Assembly (NCBI RefSeq): GCF_900021165.1
Contig: NZ_FCOQ01000009.1
Location: 309,409-373,408 of the forward strand
Direction: 5' to 3'
Source: Paenibacillus phocaeensis
GTDB lineage: Bacteria; Bacillota; Bacilli; Paenibacillales; Paenibacillaceae
Length of the DNA: 64,000 nucleotides
Shown here: piece after piece, positions 1-8,688 of the stretch
How positions within the stretch are numbered: position 1 is the stretch's first letter
Layout: each line of letters opens with the position of its first letter
The notes under the pieces: generated by a model
What the model saw: the letters and a program-made list of their open reading frames with translations, nothing else
Told to the model about the DNA's origin: nothing
The model's database searches: none
Made by a program: the position numbers and the translations under genes

Positions 1-1603
1 GGTTTTGGATTTCTTCGCTCTCCAGGTACTCATCGTAAGTCATGACGCGATCGATGATCCCGTTTGGCGTAATTTCAATGATGCGGTTAGCAATCGTCTG
101 GATGAACTGATGGTCATGGGACGTGAACAAAATCGTTCCGTCAAAGTCGATCAACCCGTTATTGAGCGCCGTGATCGATTCCAGATCCAAGTGGTTGGTC
201 GGTTCGTCGAACAGCAGCACATTGGCACCGTTCAGCATCATTTTGGCCAGCATACAGCGAACCTTCTCGCCCCCGGACAACACGCTTGCTTTCTTCAGCG
301 CCTCCTCACCGGAGAACAACATCCGGCCAAGGAAGCCGCGCAGGAACGTTTCATCCTGATCGTTCGAATATTGACGCAGCCATTCGACCAGATTCAGATC
401 AACGCCGTCAAAGTAACGAGAGTTGTCCTTCGGGAAATAAGCCTGCGAGGTCGTAACCCCCCAGCTGTATTCACCGCCGTCTGCCTCCAGCTCGCCCATC
501 ACAACTTGAAACAACGTCGTTTTCGGCAGGCTGTTAGGGCCGACGAATGCGATTTTGTCGCCTTTGTTTACGACAAAGCTGACGTTATCCAGCACCTTTT
601 CGCCTTCAACGGTTTTGGTCAGACCGTCAACCGTCAGCAGTTGCTTACCGGCTTCGCGTTCAGCTTTAAAATGCAGGAACGGATATTTCCGGTTGGACGG
701 ACGAATATCCTCCAGCGTGATTTTGTCCAGTTGCTTCTTCCGGGAAGTTGCTTGCTTCGATTTCGAGGCGTTCGCGGAGAACCGCTGGATAAAAGCTTGC
801 AGCTCCTTGATCTTCTCTTCCTTCTTCTTGTTGGCGTCCCGCTGCATTTGCAATGCCAGCTGACTGGACTCGTACCAGAAGTCGTAGTTGCCGACGTACA
901 TCTGGATTTTACCGAAGTCGATGTCCGCAATATGCGTACATACTTTGTTCAGGAAGTGCCGGTCATGGGAGACAACGATGACGGTACCTTCGTAATCCAT
1001 CAAGAAATTCTCAAGCCACTGGATCGATTCGAGATCCAAGTGGTTGGTCGGTTCGTCCAGCAGCAGGTTGTTGGGACGTCCAAACAAGGCCTGCGCCAAC
1101 AGAACGCGGACCTTCTCATTGCCGCTAAGCTCAGCCATCTTCTTGTCATGCAGCTCGCGCGGAATGCCGAGGCCGATTAGGAGCGCAGCCGCATCCGGTT
1201 CAGCATCCCAGCCGTTCAACTCGGCAAATTCGCCTTCCAGCTCGCCGGCACGCATGCCGTCCTCTTCGGAGAAATCGGCTTTGGCGTATAACGCGTCCTT
1301 CTCTTTCATAATCGAATACAGCCGGCCGTGGCCCATAATTACCGTTTCCAGCACCGGGTATTCGTCGTATTCGTAGTGGTTCTGCTTGAGGACGGCCATG
1401 CGCTCGCCCGGCGTCATAAACACTTCGCCTTGGTTCGGCTCGATTTCGCCGGAGAGAATCTTCAGGAACGTCGATTTCCCCGCCCCGTTCGCCCCGATCA
1501 AGCCATAGCAGTTGCCAGGGGTAAACTTTATATTTACGTCTTCAAAAAGTGCCCGTTTTCCGTACCGGAGCGTTACACCGTTAGTGCTGATCATGTTAGG
1601 CAT
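1..1603 (-). CDS. ABC-F family ATP-binding protein (YkpA/YbiT-like), C-terminus cut by window edge
   Basis: Soluble protein with two ABC ATPase domains joined by a charged linker, the ABC-F layout. ABC-F proteins act on the ribosome and are not transporters. Seen: first Walker A GANGAGKST with signature LSGNEK and LLLDEPTNHLDLES; second domain with signature LSGGEK and LLFDEPTNHLDLES. The second Walker A reads GPNSLPKTT, so the usual last glycine before lysine is replaced; YkpA-like proteins are known to deviate here. ATG at 1603 (MPNMIST) sits 5 nt after AAAGGA; an in-frame ATG at 1594 is the alternative but is too far from the ribosome site. About 534 codons are visible, so only a few residues are missing. 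The subfamily is clear; the cellular role is not. Confidence 0.93.
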   Translation of the reverse strand, partial: MPNMISTNGVTLRYGKRALFEDVNIKFTPGNCYGLIGANGAGKSTFLKILSGEIEPNQGEVFMTPGERMAVLKQNHYEYDEYPVLETVIMGHGRLYSIMKEKDALYAKADFSEEDGMRAGELEGEFAELNGWDAEPDAAALLIGLGIPRELHDKKMAELSGNEKVRVLLAQALFGRPNNLLLDEPTNHLDLESIQWLENFLMDYEGTVIVVSHDRHFLNKVCTHIADIDFGKIQMYVGNYDFWYESSQLALQMQRDANKKKEEKIKELQAFIQRFSANASKSKQATSRKKQLDKITLEDIRPSNRKYPFLHFKAEREAGKQLLTVDGLTKTVEGEKVLDNVSFVVNKGDKIAFVGPNSLPKTTLFQVVMGELEADGGEYSWGVTTSQAYFPKDNSRYFDGVDLNLVEWLRQYSNDQDETFLRGFLGRMLFSGEEALKKASVLSGGEKVRCMLAKMMLNGANVLLFDEPTNHLDLESITALNNGLIDFDGTILFTSHDHQFIQTIANRIIEITPNGIIDRVMTYDEYLESEEIQN

Positions 1604-1662
1604 TACCATCCTTTTATCATAGTGAGTGCAGACTATCTCAAAATAGTCGATACTACTGGCGT

Positions 1663-1671
1663 ATTATATCA
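1663..1671 (-). promoter_or_regulatory. extended -10 promoter of the ABC-F gene
   Basis: On the minus strand TGATATAAT forms an extended -10 (TG-N-TATAAT) about 60 nt before the ABC-F start. No good -35 is seen. The leader holds a small perfect hairpin (GACTAT...ATAGTC, 1631-1648). Confidence 0.5.
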
Positions 1672-1842
1672 TAGATCGCCAAAGAATTTGAACCAAAAGC
1701 GTAGAAAGTCGTAAATCAAGCCCGGTGGTCTACATTAGGCGGCGACTTGATTTGTATTGACTTTTTTTATATTTGAGGTGACTTTACCCGTGTCGATGGT
1801 GCTGGAAGTAATTTTCCTGAGGTTATGTTTTATGCTTTATAC

Positions 1843-1898
1843 TTCATGTTTCATGTTTCATGTTTCATGTTTCATGTTTCAAGCTCCATGCTCCATGT
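1843..1898. repeat. heptamer tandem repeat (TTTCATG)n, decaying
   Basis: Five near-perfect TTTCATG units followed by degenerate copies (CTCCATG). It lies in the 460-bp gap between the ABC-F gene and the transposase-like gene. No gene is supported across it. Confidence 0.75.
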
Positions 1899-2063
1899 CC
1901 GATGCCCCTTTAGCACGATTATCCCTTTCATTCAGTTGGTTTGAAAATTACAAAAAAATGGAGATACAGGGTCTATTCACTTGACACAAGAACATTTGTT
2001 CGATACAATGAAGAAAACACGAACGCACGTTCTTTTTTTTCCGAAATTGGGAGGCGAGCAGAC

Positions 2064-2972
2064 ATGGACGATATTTCAGGGAAAAATCTTTATCCGATCA
2101 GCACCCGATTTGACAGCGAGGAAGTCTGCATGGAGGCATTAATCGCAATGAAGTGGCGAAATGGCTTTGTCTGCCCGCGCTGCCATTTCACCCGGGGTAC
2201 ACGCCTGAGCTCTCGCCGAATTCCCTTGTTCGAGTGCGGGAGATGCGCGTATCAAGCGTCACCTTTGGTTGGCACGATTTTTGAAGGAACGCATCTTCCT
2301 CTCATGAAATGGTTCCAGGCATTGGAGTTGTTCCTGCTCCCCGATGGGATTTCAGCGGTGCGGCTAAGCCAGGCGATTCGAGTCACCTACAAGACCGCTT
2401 GGTTGATGCTGCACAAAATTCGCCATACCCTTGGAGAATGCAACGCTCGGGAGCTCTTGAGTGGAGACGTGAAGGTGAACAGCGACCAATACGGGAAGAA
2501 TCCGACCCGATATTACCATTTCCCTCATCCATATGCCACAGCGGTCGTTGCCGGCTGCACGGTGACAGAGTCAGGTGAACCGGAACAAGTTAAAATCCAG
2601 TTGCTGCCACAAAAGCGGGGAGAAGGGCTCAGAGCCACCCGACACGAACTCACCGCGTTTATCAATCAGCACGTAGATATTCACACATCGGTCGTACAGT
2701 CGTACCCCCTGGCTTATCGGTTGTATGGGCCCTTATGGAACGTAGTGAGAGAGGCTTGGAAATCGCTAAGGAATACCTATGTAGCCTTAGGACCGAAGTA
2801 TTTGCAGGCATATCTGAACGAGTTCACCGTACGCCGCGGGCTACGTCTGTCCGGAGCGACGAAGATAGCCCTGCATCAGAAGCTGCTGCGCATGTGTGCG
2901 TCAATCCCGACCATCTCTTACCCCAATTTAATTGCGCACCGCCCCAACCCGCCTATCGCATTTGCAGCCTGA
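2064..2972 (+). CDS. ISXO2/IS1595-type transposase-like protein, probably inactive
   Basis: 302 aa. N-terminal zinc ribbon with CPRC and CGRC pairs, followed by the PLVGTIFEGTHLPLMKWFQALEL stretch typical of IS1595/ISXO2 transposases. The C-terminal part resembles the DDE domain (LRNTYVALGPKYLQAYLNEF), but the usual VDETYxGG segment reads VNSDQYGK, the second aspartate (TDGW-type motif) reads TSVVQSY, and the HTNxIE segment is shortened away. I infer loss of catalysis or domestication. ATG at 2064 has GGGAGG upstream; the reading frame is open further upstream, but without a ribosome site. No terminal inverted repeats were found around it. Downstream repeats begin at its stop codon. Confidence 0.8.
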   Translation: MDDISGKNLYPISTRFDSEEVCMEALIAMKWRNGFVCPRCHFTRGTRLSSRRIPLFECGRCAYQASPLVGTIFEGTHLPLMKWFQALELFLLPDGISAVRLSQAIRVTYKTAWLMLHKIRHTLGECNARELLSGDVKVNSDQYGKNPTRYYHFPHPYATAVVAGCTVTESGEPEQVKIQLLPQKRGEGLRATRHELTAFINQHVDIHTSVVQSYPLAYRLYGPLWNVVREAWKSLRNTYVALGPKYLQAYLNEFTVRRGLRLSGATKIALHQKLLRMCASIPTISYPNLIAHRPNPPIAFAA

Positions 2973-3088
2973 TCGTGCACTTAGCGAATCTGGCTATGGC
3001 GGCTGCAACCTGATCATGCGCTCAGCAATCTGGCTATGGCAGCAGCGGCCTGATCATGCGCTCAGCAATCTGGCTATGGCAGCAGCAG
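2968..3088. repeat. three tandem copies of a 40-41 bp repeat
   Basis: Three units starting CCTGATCRTGCRCT and ending in TGGCTATGGCRGC. The first unit begins at the transposase stop codon. Units 2 and 3 differ at very few positions; unit 1 is one base longer. Confidence 0.85.
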
Positions 3089-3175
3089 GTTGAACGCACC
3101 AACCTTATCTTCCTCTTCATCAAGCGCCGCTTGATCGCATGTCAACTGAACCTGCTCAAATGGATGATAAGCTGG

Positions 3176-3325
3176 CTATCGTAACCTCTTGATTCAACGA
3201 AGGGAGCATGCGAACTGTCGTAACCCCTTGATTCAACGAAGGGAGTATGAGAACTATCGTAACCTCTTGATTTAACGGAGGGATAAACGAGCTTCGTAAA
3301 CTCCTGATTCAACGGGATAATCGTG
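3176..3325. repeat. four tandem copies of a ~39 bp repeat
   Basis: Units start CTRTCGTAACCYCTTGATT and contain CAACGAAGGGAG; the fourth is shorter and more diverged. A second, unrelated tandem array right after the 40-bp one. The 2973-3382 gap holds these two arrays and no supported gene. Confidence 0.85.
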
Positions 3326-3382
3326 CTAAAGGGCCGGCAACGAGTGACGCCCCGCCGCCAAGCCCAAAGTCTAAAATCCTAT

Positions 3383-4408
3383 CTATTCGATTCTTCCGCT
3401 CAACTGAGGAATTCGCTCCTCAGCTTCCCCCAGTACCGAAGCCGGAAGCTGAGGTGACAACAGATGTGGCAACCGCAGCGTCTCACCATGATGCAGCAAT
3501 CGGATCTTCTCTTCGGAGATACCGCGCTGCTTTCGGTCCGCCTCCAAACGATCAAGCGCCTCGCGCGCCGTATCGTCAGCCAGCCGGAATGTGCCGTAAT
3601 GCATAGGGATCATCAACTTTGCCTTCACATCAACAAACGCCTGGAGTGCCTCCTCCGGTGTCGTATGCTGGCTGGTCATAAACCATTCCGGCTCATACGC
3701 GCCAATAGGCAACAATGCCACATCGATCTCATAGCGGCTGCCGATTTCCGCAAATCCACGGAAATAGCCGCTATCCCCGGCAAAATAAATGATCGGCGGC
3801 TTCTCCTCCGGCTTGGTCCGCACGGGCTCCAACACAAATCCGCCCCAATGGGACGTATTGGTATCGAACGGGGTACGGCGCGTCCAGTGCTGGGTTGGCA
3901 CAAACGAGATATCAACGTCTCCGATTCGTACCTGCTCCCACCAGCTCATTTCCTGAACGCAGGAAAAGCCTTTGCGACGCATTTTCCGCCCGAGCCCGAC
4001 AGGCACCAATATCATAGTCCCCTTGCCGTAAATACGGCGGATCGACGCCATGTGCATATGATCGTAATGGGAATGCGAGATCATGATGACGTCGATCGGC
4101 GGCAACTGATCGATCGGAATTCCCGGATCGCAAAGCCGTCGCTGAAATCCCATTCGCATGGCCCAGACCGGATCCGTGATGAGATTTAACCCCTGGTACT
4201 GAATGAGAAAGGTAGAATGTCCGATCCACGTAATCGTGCTCTCCTCACGGTTGCCATGCAAATAATCGAGTTGCGGCGGCATATTGGGGATGACGTAGGA
4301 ATAGTCCTTCCTCTTTCTTCGGCGTTCTTCCCGCAATTGCTTGAACTGCTTCAACGTTTTATCGGTGCTCACGTTATCGAGGTTGTTGTAGCGCGTTCTT
4401 CTTGGCAT
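3383..4408 (-). CDS. MBL-fold metallo-hydrolase (UlaG/NAPE-PLD-like)
   Basis: Metal-dependent hydrolase of the metallo-beta-lactamase fold. Seen: HSTFLIQ near the N-terminus, metal motif SHSHYDHMH, TQHWTRRTPFD, FAGDSGYF and the late MHYGTF histidine, the order found in the NAPE-PLD/UlaG branch. The substrate cannot be inferred; many such genes encode lactonases or phosphodiesterases. Start uncertain: GTG at 4447, ATG at 4432 (AGGTGG 11 nt upstream) or ATG at 4408 (MPRRTRYNN, with GAGAGGAGT upstream), chosen here. It stands alone, downstream of and convergent in orientation with the repeat arrays. Confidence 0.85.
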   Translation of the reverse strand: MPRRTRYNNLDNVSTDKTLKQFKQLREERRRKRKDYSYVIPNMPPQLDYLHGNREESTITWIGHSTFLIQYQGLNLITDPVWAMRMGFQRRLCDPGIPIDQLPPIDVIMISHSHYDHMHMASIRRIYGKGTMILVPVGLGRKMRRKGFSCVQEMSWWEQVRIGDVDISFVPTQHWTRRTPFDTNTSHWGGFVLEPVRTKPEEKPPIIYFAGDSGYFRGFAEIGSRYEIDVALLPIGAYEPEWFMTSQHTTPEEALQAFVDVKAKLMIPMHYGTFRLADDTAREALDRLEADRKQRGISEEKIRLLHHGETLRLPHLLSPQLPASVLGEAEERIPQLSGRIE

Positions 4409-4488
4409 CGCTCCAGTTACTCCTCTCCGCATTTCTTGGCTTTCCACCTATTTTAGAGTAATTTCGGCGGCAATCCAAACTTCTCGCT

Positions 4489-4599
4489 TCAGTCCTCCCG
4501 ATCCTTATATTTCCAGGCATAAGTAAACAGGAACAGGATCGCTCCAACTACAACCAGCTCCGGTGCCACCATCACCATAAACCACTCCACCGCCATCAT
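4489..4599 (-). CDS. cydS: CydS-like small subunit of cytochrome bd oxidase
   Basis: 36 aa (MMAVEWFMVMVAPELVVVGA, then a hydrophobic run and a charged tail KYKDRED). One transmembrane helix. Its ATG overlaps the cydB stop in an ATGA overlap, with GGAGAAAGG just upstream, so translation is probably coupled. Known biology: Bacillales cytochrome bd enzymes carry a one-helix CydS subunit encoded after cydB. Function is inferred from size, topology and position. Confidence 0.82.
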   Translation of the reverse strand: MMAVEWFMVMVAPELVVVGAILFLFTYAWKYKDRED

Positions 4600-5627
4600 C
4601 CTTTCTCCGGCGAGCTGCCCCGTACATATTTCGCATCAAACAAAAACAGGCGCATCAGCAAAAACAAGGAAGGAACGAGAATACAAAGCCCGGCGATAAA
4701 AGCGGTAATCAAGGCAACGGCCATCGTCTCATTTGTGAAGCTTTCGTAAATGCTGACCTGCTTATAGAGAATATAAGGAAGGTGACTTCGGCCATAACCG
4801 TACCAGGCAAAAGCGAACTGCAGCATAACCAGCAGAAATGCCCAGCCCAGCCGCTTTTTTTTCCAGACCAAGGTTACAGCTGCCAGATAACAGACCAACG
4901 AGGCAATAAACATCCACGCTACCTCCAACATATGAGCGTAATGCTCCGGATTTTGCCGGTTGATCTGAAAAAAGGCGAACACACAGGCGAGAATCGTCGG
5001 CCCGCTCCATAACAGCGCATAGCCGCGCAGTACATCGAAGGCCCGGCGGTCTCCCGCTTTTTGCGCATAAAACGCAAGAAACATCGCCGAAATATACAGC
5101 ACGGATACGAGCGCCAGCAGGATGACCGACCAGGTATACGGATTGCGAACAAAAGCTCCCCAATCCAATACCACCTTGCCATCGACCTCTCCGATAATCC
5201 CGCCCTCCGAGATCGCCAGGATCGTTGAAAGGGCAGCAGGAATCAGCAGTCCCGTCGCCCCGTAGATCCCCATATACGTTTTATTGTTTGCCTTGCTGCT
5301 GCCATAGGTGTTGTAGGCGTAATAAGCTCCCCGCAAGGCGAGCAGCACGGTGACTAAACTCCCGGGAACGAGCAACGCGGTACCGTAATAATAGGCCGAA
5401 TCGGGGAAGAAGCCGACCAACCCTACCACGAAAAAAATCAAAAATACATTGGTCACCTCCCACACTGGAGACAGGTAACGCTGAACGATGTCATGAATTT
5501 TATTCTCATGCCCGGTAATTACGCTGTAATAGCTGAAAAATCCGGCCCCGAAATCGATGGAGGCCACGATTAAATACCCGAACAAAAACGTCCACAGCAC
5601 GGTGATGCCTACCAGTTCATAACTCAT
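4596..5627 (-). CDS. cydB: cytochrome bd ubiquinol/menaquinol oxidase subunit II
   Basis: 343 aa integral membrane protein that pairs with CydA to reduce oxygen to water in the cytoplasmic membrane. Seen: N-terminal ELVGITVLWTFLFGYLIVASIDFGAGF, followed by alternating hydrophobic segments along the whole length, matching the CydB family in size and start. The start codon overlaps the cydA stop by 4 nt and the stop overlaps the cydS start, so the three genes form one translationally coupled unit. Confidence 0.96.
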   Translation of the reverse strand: MSYELVGITVLWTFLFGYLIVASIDFGAGFFSYYSVITGHENKIHDIVQRYLSPVWEVTNVFLIFFVVGLVGFFPDSAYYYGTALLVPGSLVTVLLALRGAYYAYNTYGSSKANNKTYMGIYGATGLLIPAALSTILAISEGGIIGEVDGKVVLDWGAFVRNPYTWSVILLALVSVLYISAMFLAFYAQKAGDRRAFDVLRGYALLWSGPTILACVFAFFQINRQNPEHYAHMLEVAWMFIASLVCYLAAVTLVWKKKRLGWAFLLVMLQFAFAWYGYGRSHLPYILYKQVSIYESFTNETMAVALITAFIAGLCILVPSLFLLMRLFLFDAKYVRGSSPEKG

Positions 5628-6973
5628 TGCGCGCCTCCTTGATCAAGCCCGGCTTGCCGCAGCTCCGTCAGCACATCCTTGTTCCGGAACATCCGGGACA
5701 AAACGAGAACACAGGAAAGACACAAGACCAGATACAACACAGCGAACATCAGCAGCATCGGGCCAACGCTTTCTGATGTGGTGGCCGCCTCTCCCACCTT
5801 CATAAACCCTCGGATGATCCACGGTTGTCGGCCGAACTCAGCAAACATCCAGCCCAGCTCGATCGCTGTCATCGCCAGCGGCCCCAGTGCCAGAATGCCG
5901 ATCAGCAGCCACACTGGAGTCCCTTTTTTACGGCCGGGCAAATAACGCCGCAGTAAGTACAGAAACGGAATCAGGACAAGCAGCGCCCCGAGCGTGACTT
6001 TGAGATCGAACATATAATGAATCAGCAGAGGCGGACGTTCATCCTCCGGAAATTCCTCAAGTCCGATCACCCGGGTGTTCGGCGAGTTTCCAGCGAGGAT
6101 GCTGAGCGCATAGGGGATTTCCAGCGCATATTTGACATTCCCCTCCTCATCCAGCACACCGCCGAAGACGAGCGGAGCTTGCTCCCTCGTTTCGAAGTGC
6201 CACTCCGCAGCGGCCAGCTTCTCCGGCTGGTATTTGGCCAGAAACTTGCCGGAGAAGTCACCGATTGCCGCCGTAGCCAATGCAAACACAAAGGAGGACA
6301 CGACCGTCAGTTTCAGCGCCTTCTTGAAATAGACATGATTCCGTCCTCGCAACAGACTGAAGGCGGCAATCCCTGCCAGAATACCGGCGCTGACGGTGTA
6401 GGAGGAAGCCAGCACATGCGAGACCTTGGTTGGCGTCGCCGGATTAAACATCGCCACTAGCGGTTGAAAATCAGCGATGACGCCGTTTCGGATCGTAAAT
6501 CCCTGCGGCGTATTCATGAAGGCGTTCAGTGTTGTGATGAAGAACGCAGACGCGGAAGACCCGATAGCTACGGGGATCAGCAGCAGCAGGTGCAGCAGCT
6601 TGTTGGTGAATCGATCCCACGTATAAAGGTAGATGCCGAGGAAAATCGCCTCCACGAAGAAAGCGAAGGTCTCCATAAACAGCGGCAGCGCAATCGCCTG
6701 ACCGGCAACCCGCATAAATGTCGGCCAAAGCAAGCTCAGTTGGAGCCCAATGGATGTCCCTGTCACGACCCCGATCGCCACGGATATCACGAAGCCGCGA
6801 GCCCAGCGCCGGGCCAGCAGGGTATAGTGCGGATCGGCGGCACGAATCCCCCGCCATTCCGCGAGCGCGATCATCAGCGGTATGCCGACCCCGATCGACG
6901 CAAACACGATATGTACGAATAAAGTCAGCCCGGTCAACATCCGGCTTAAGGTGACCGGATCAAGGTTTGCCAT
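5624..6973 (-). CDS. cydA: cytochrome bd ubiquinol/menaquinol oxidase subunit I
   Basis: 449 aa membrane protein that binds haems b558, b595 and d and oxidises quinol. Seen: His21 in LTLFVHIVFA corresponds to the conserved N-terminal haem ligand; KVSHVLASSY carries the next conserved His; GRQPWIIRGFMK is the family signature near the C-terminus. The Q-loop is of the short type usual in Gram-positives. It lies 12 bp after a 36-codon membrane ORF and overlaps cydB. No cydCD genes are in the window. Confidence 0.96.
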   Translation of the reverse strand: MANLDPVTLSRMLTGLTLFVHIVFASIGVGIPLMIALAEWRGIRAADPHYTLLARRWARGFVISVAIGVVTGTSIGLQLSLLWPTFMRVAGQAIALPLFMETFAFFVEAIFLGIYLYTWDRFTNKLLHLLLLIPVAIGSSASAFFITTLNAFMNTPQGFTIRNGVIADFQPLVAMFNPATPTKVSHVLASSYTVSAGILAGIAAFSLLRGRNHVYFKKALKLTVVSSFVFALATAAIGDFSGKFLAKYQPEKLAAAEWHFETREQAPLVFGGVLDEEGNVKYALEIPYALSILAGNSPNTRVIGLEEFPEDERPPLLIHYMFDLKVTLGALLVLIPFLYLLRRYLPGRKKGTPVWLLIGILALGPLAMTAIELGWMFAEFGRQPWIIRGFMKVGEAATTSESVGPMLLMFAVLYLVLCLSCVLVLSRMFRNKDVLTELRQAGLDQGGAQ

Positions 6974-6985
6974 AATTATGCTCCT

Positions 6986-7096
6986 TCAAGAGAAGTAATG
7001 GAGAAAGCGGATCACACTTTTGATGAAGGCATACAGCATGATGACGGCCACCACGAGACACACGATCGCTAGAGTTCGTTCCTGTTTCTTATGCAT
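6986..7096 (-). CDS. 36-aa single-helix membrane protein upstream of cydA
   Basis: MHKKQERTLAIVCLVVAVIM continues with about ten more hydrophobic residues and ends KSVIRFLHYFS: a charged N-terminus, one transmembrane helix and a short basic tail. ATG at 7096 has AAGGGGG 7 nt upstream, and the next gene, cydA, starts 12 bp after the stop. The reading frame is open further upstream but without a good start. I do not recognise a family. By position it may be an extra accessory peptide of the bd oxidase or a leader peptide. Confidence 0.62.
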   Translation of the reverse strand: MHKKQERTLAIVCLVVAVIMLYAFIKSVIRFLHYFS

Positions 7097-7283
7097 GCTA
7101 TAGCCCCCTTGCCCATTTAGTGTGTCGCCGATGTTCCTTTTTATTCCTACTAAGCTTGGGCTAAGCGTCACATTGAGTTACAATGAAAATTGAGAATAAT
7201 TAAAATTAAAACGTCCGCTCGTTAATCGATACGATCGGCCGATTTGGGTGGAGTCCCTATTTTGGAAGGAGACGTGGTATTTT

Positions 7284-8429
7284 ATGAAAATCATCTTTAT
7301 CGAACCGACCCCCAGCCCGAATTCCATGAAGCTGCATTTGGATGAAAGCCTGGAGCCGGGGATCCGAAAAACATATACGCTAGACAACGAACGCTCTGCC
7401 CCAGCTTGGATCCGTGGACTTCTGCAAATTCCCGGGGTAAAAAGCGTGTTCCATACGGCGGACTTCGTTGCTTTAGACCGTAAAGGGAATGCCGATTGGG
7501 CGGCCATTCTGTCCGAGGTGCAGAAGCAGTTTGGACAGGAGGGGGTCGAATCAGCCTGGAGTCCGGAGGGCACAGAGGCCTCGGGGTACGGGGAGGCGCA
7601 GGTGTTCGTGCAGTTCTTCCGCGGCATCCCGATGCAAATTCGGGTGAAAGCGGGGAACCGCGAGGAGCGGATTTCACTGTCCGAGAGATTCGTAAACGCC
7701 GTAACGGAGGTTGCCAGCGCCACGCTGATCAAGGAGCGCAAGCTCACCGATTACGGCGTCCGCTATGGCGAACTGCCCGAGATCGCCCGCGAGATCGAGC
7801 AGGAGCTGGAAGCGGCGTATCCGCCGGAGCGGCTGGAAGGGATCGTCGCACAGGCGATCGCCCACGGCCGCAGCGAGACAGAATTCGTCGAGCAACGGCG
7901 CGAGCTTAGCCTGGACGAAATCCGCGAGCGGATGAAGGATGCCGATTGGCGCGTGCGGTACGCCGCGCTCGAAGCCCTGCAGCAGCCAAGCGCTAAAGCG
8001 CTGCCGCTGCTGGCGGAGGCGCTGCGCGACCCGCAAATGCAGCTCCGCCGGCTTGCCGTCGTCTACCTCGGCGACCTGCGGACGCCTGCGGCGATGGAGC
8101 TGCTGTACGAGGCGCTGCGCGATGCCTCCGCCTCCGTGCGCCGCACCGCCGGCGACACGCTGTCCGACATCGGCGATCCTGCGGCCACCGGGCCGATGAT
8201 CGCGGCGCTGTCGGACAGCAGCAAGCTGGTCCGCTGGCGCGCGGCCCGCTTCCTTTACGAGGTCGGCACTGACGATGCCTTGGAGGCGCTGCGCGCCGCG
8301 GTGGACGACCCCGAGTTTGAAGTGGGTCTGCAGGCGCGCATGGCCGTGGAGCGAATCGAGTCCGGCGAGCAAGCCGCCGGCACCGTCTGGCAGCAGATGG
8401 CCGGACGGGATCGCGGGAGCAGCAAATAA
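7284..8429 (+). CDS. NifU/Nfu N-terminal domain plus HEAT-repeat protein (YpgR / conserved virulence factor C-like)
   Basis: 381 aa. The N-terminal ~90 residues (FIEPTPSPNSMKLHLDE, GVKSVFHTADFVALDRKG) match the Nfu scaffold N-terminal domain. The C-terminal half is a run of HEAT-type helical repeats (WRVRYAALEAL, RRLAVVYLGDL, VRRTAGDTLSDIG, VRWRAARFLYEVG). This fusion is known as YpgR or conserved virulence factor C; a link to oxidative stress or iron-sulfur handling is family knowledge, not shown here. ATG at 7284 has GGAAGGAG 12 nt upstream. Transcribed divergently from the cyd operon. Confidence 0.87.
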   Translation: MKIIFIEPTPSPNSMKLHLDESLEPGIRKTYTLDNERSAPAWIRGLLQIPGVKSVFHTADFVALDRKGNADWAAILSEVQKQFGQEGVESAWSPEGTEASGYGEAQVFVQFFRGIPMQIRVKAGNREERISLSERFVNAVTEVASATLIKERKLTDYGVRYGELPEIAREIEQELEAAYPPERLEGIVAQAIAHGRSETEFVEQRRELSLDEIRERMKDADWRVRYAALEALQQPSAKALPLLAEALRDPQMQLRRLAVVYLGDLRTPAAMELLYEALRDASASVRRTAGDTLSDIGDPAATGPMIAALSDSSKLVRWRAARFLYEVGTDDALEALRAAVDDPEFEVGLQARMAVERIESGEQAAGTVWQQMAGRDRGSSK

Positions 8430-8559
8430 CGGCGTTATTTGCCGGATTCCACCTAGGCAATTGTCATGAATTTGACATAGCCCAGCTATCCCCCCTTGCG
8501 CTATACTTTGAAGTTAGTGCTATCTTCATGGAATGGTGCGGAATAAACGGTATCCTGAT

Positions 8560-8588
8560 GGCCGCGGAGTCCTTTCCGCGGCCTTTTT
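8560..8588 (+). terminator. Rho-independent terminator in the permease leader
   Basis: GGCCGCGG-N8-CCGCGGCC followed by TTTTT. It lies 131 nt after the YpgR-like stop and 101 nt before the permease start, downstream of a TATACT box (8502-8507). It is either the terminator of the upstream gene or an attenuator in the permease leader. Confidence 0.75.
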
Positions 8589-8688
8589 GATCTGTGGGCT
8601 CGCTATCTGTGGGGCTTGCTCAACCTTCGCCGGCGCATCGCAGACGGGTTCCGGGGAAAACTACAGGATGAGAAGGAGTGTTTCACCC

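Noticed and set aside
5..1180. 391-codon open frame on the plus strand
   Set aside because: Exactly antisense to the clear ABC-F gene; composition and lack of a ribosome site show it is a shadow.
1712..1753. AAATCAAG...CTTGATTT inverted repeat with a T-run to its right
   Set aside because: No plus-strand gene ends before it and the loop is long (about 26 nt); I cannot support it as a terminator.
7674..8372. 232-codon minus-strand ORF
   Set aside because: Antisense to the HEAT-repeat gene in GC-rich DNA.
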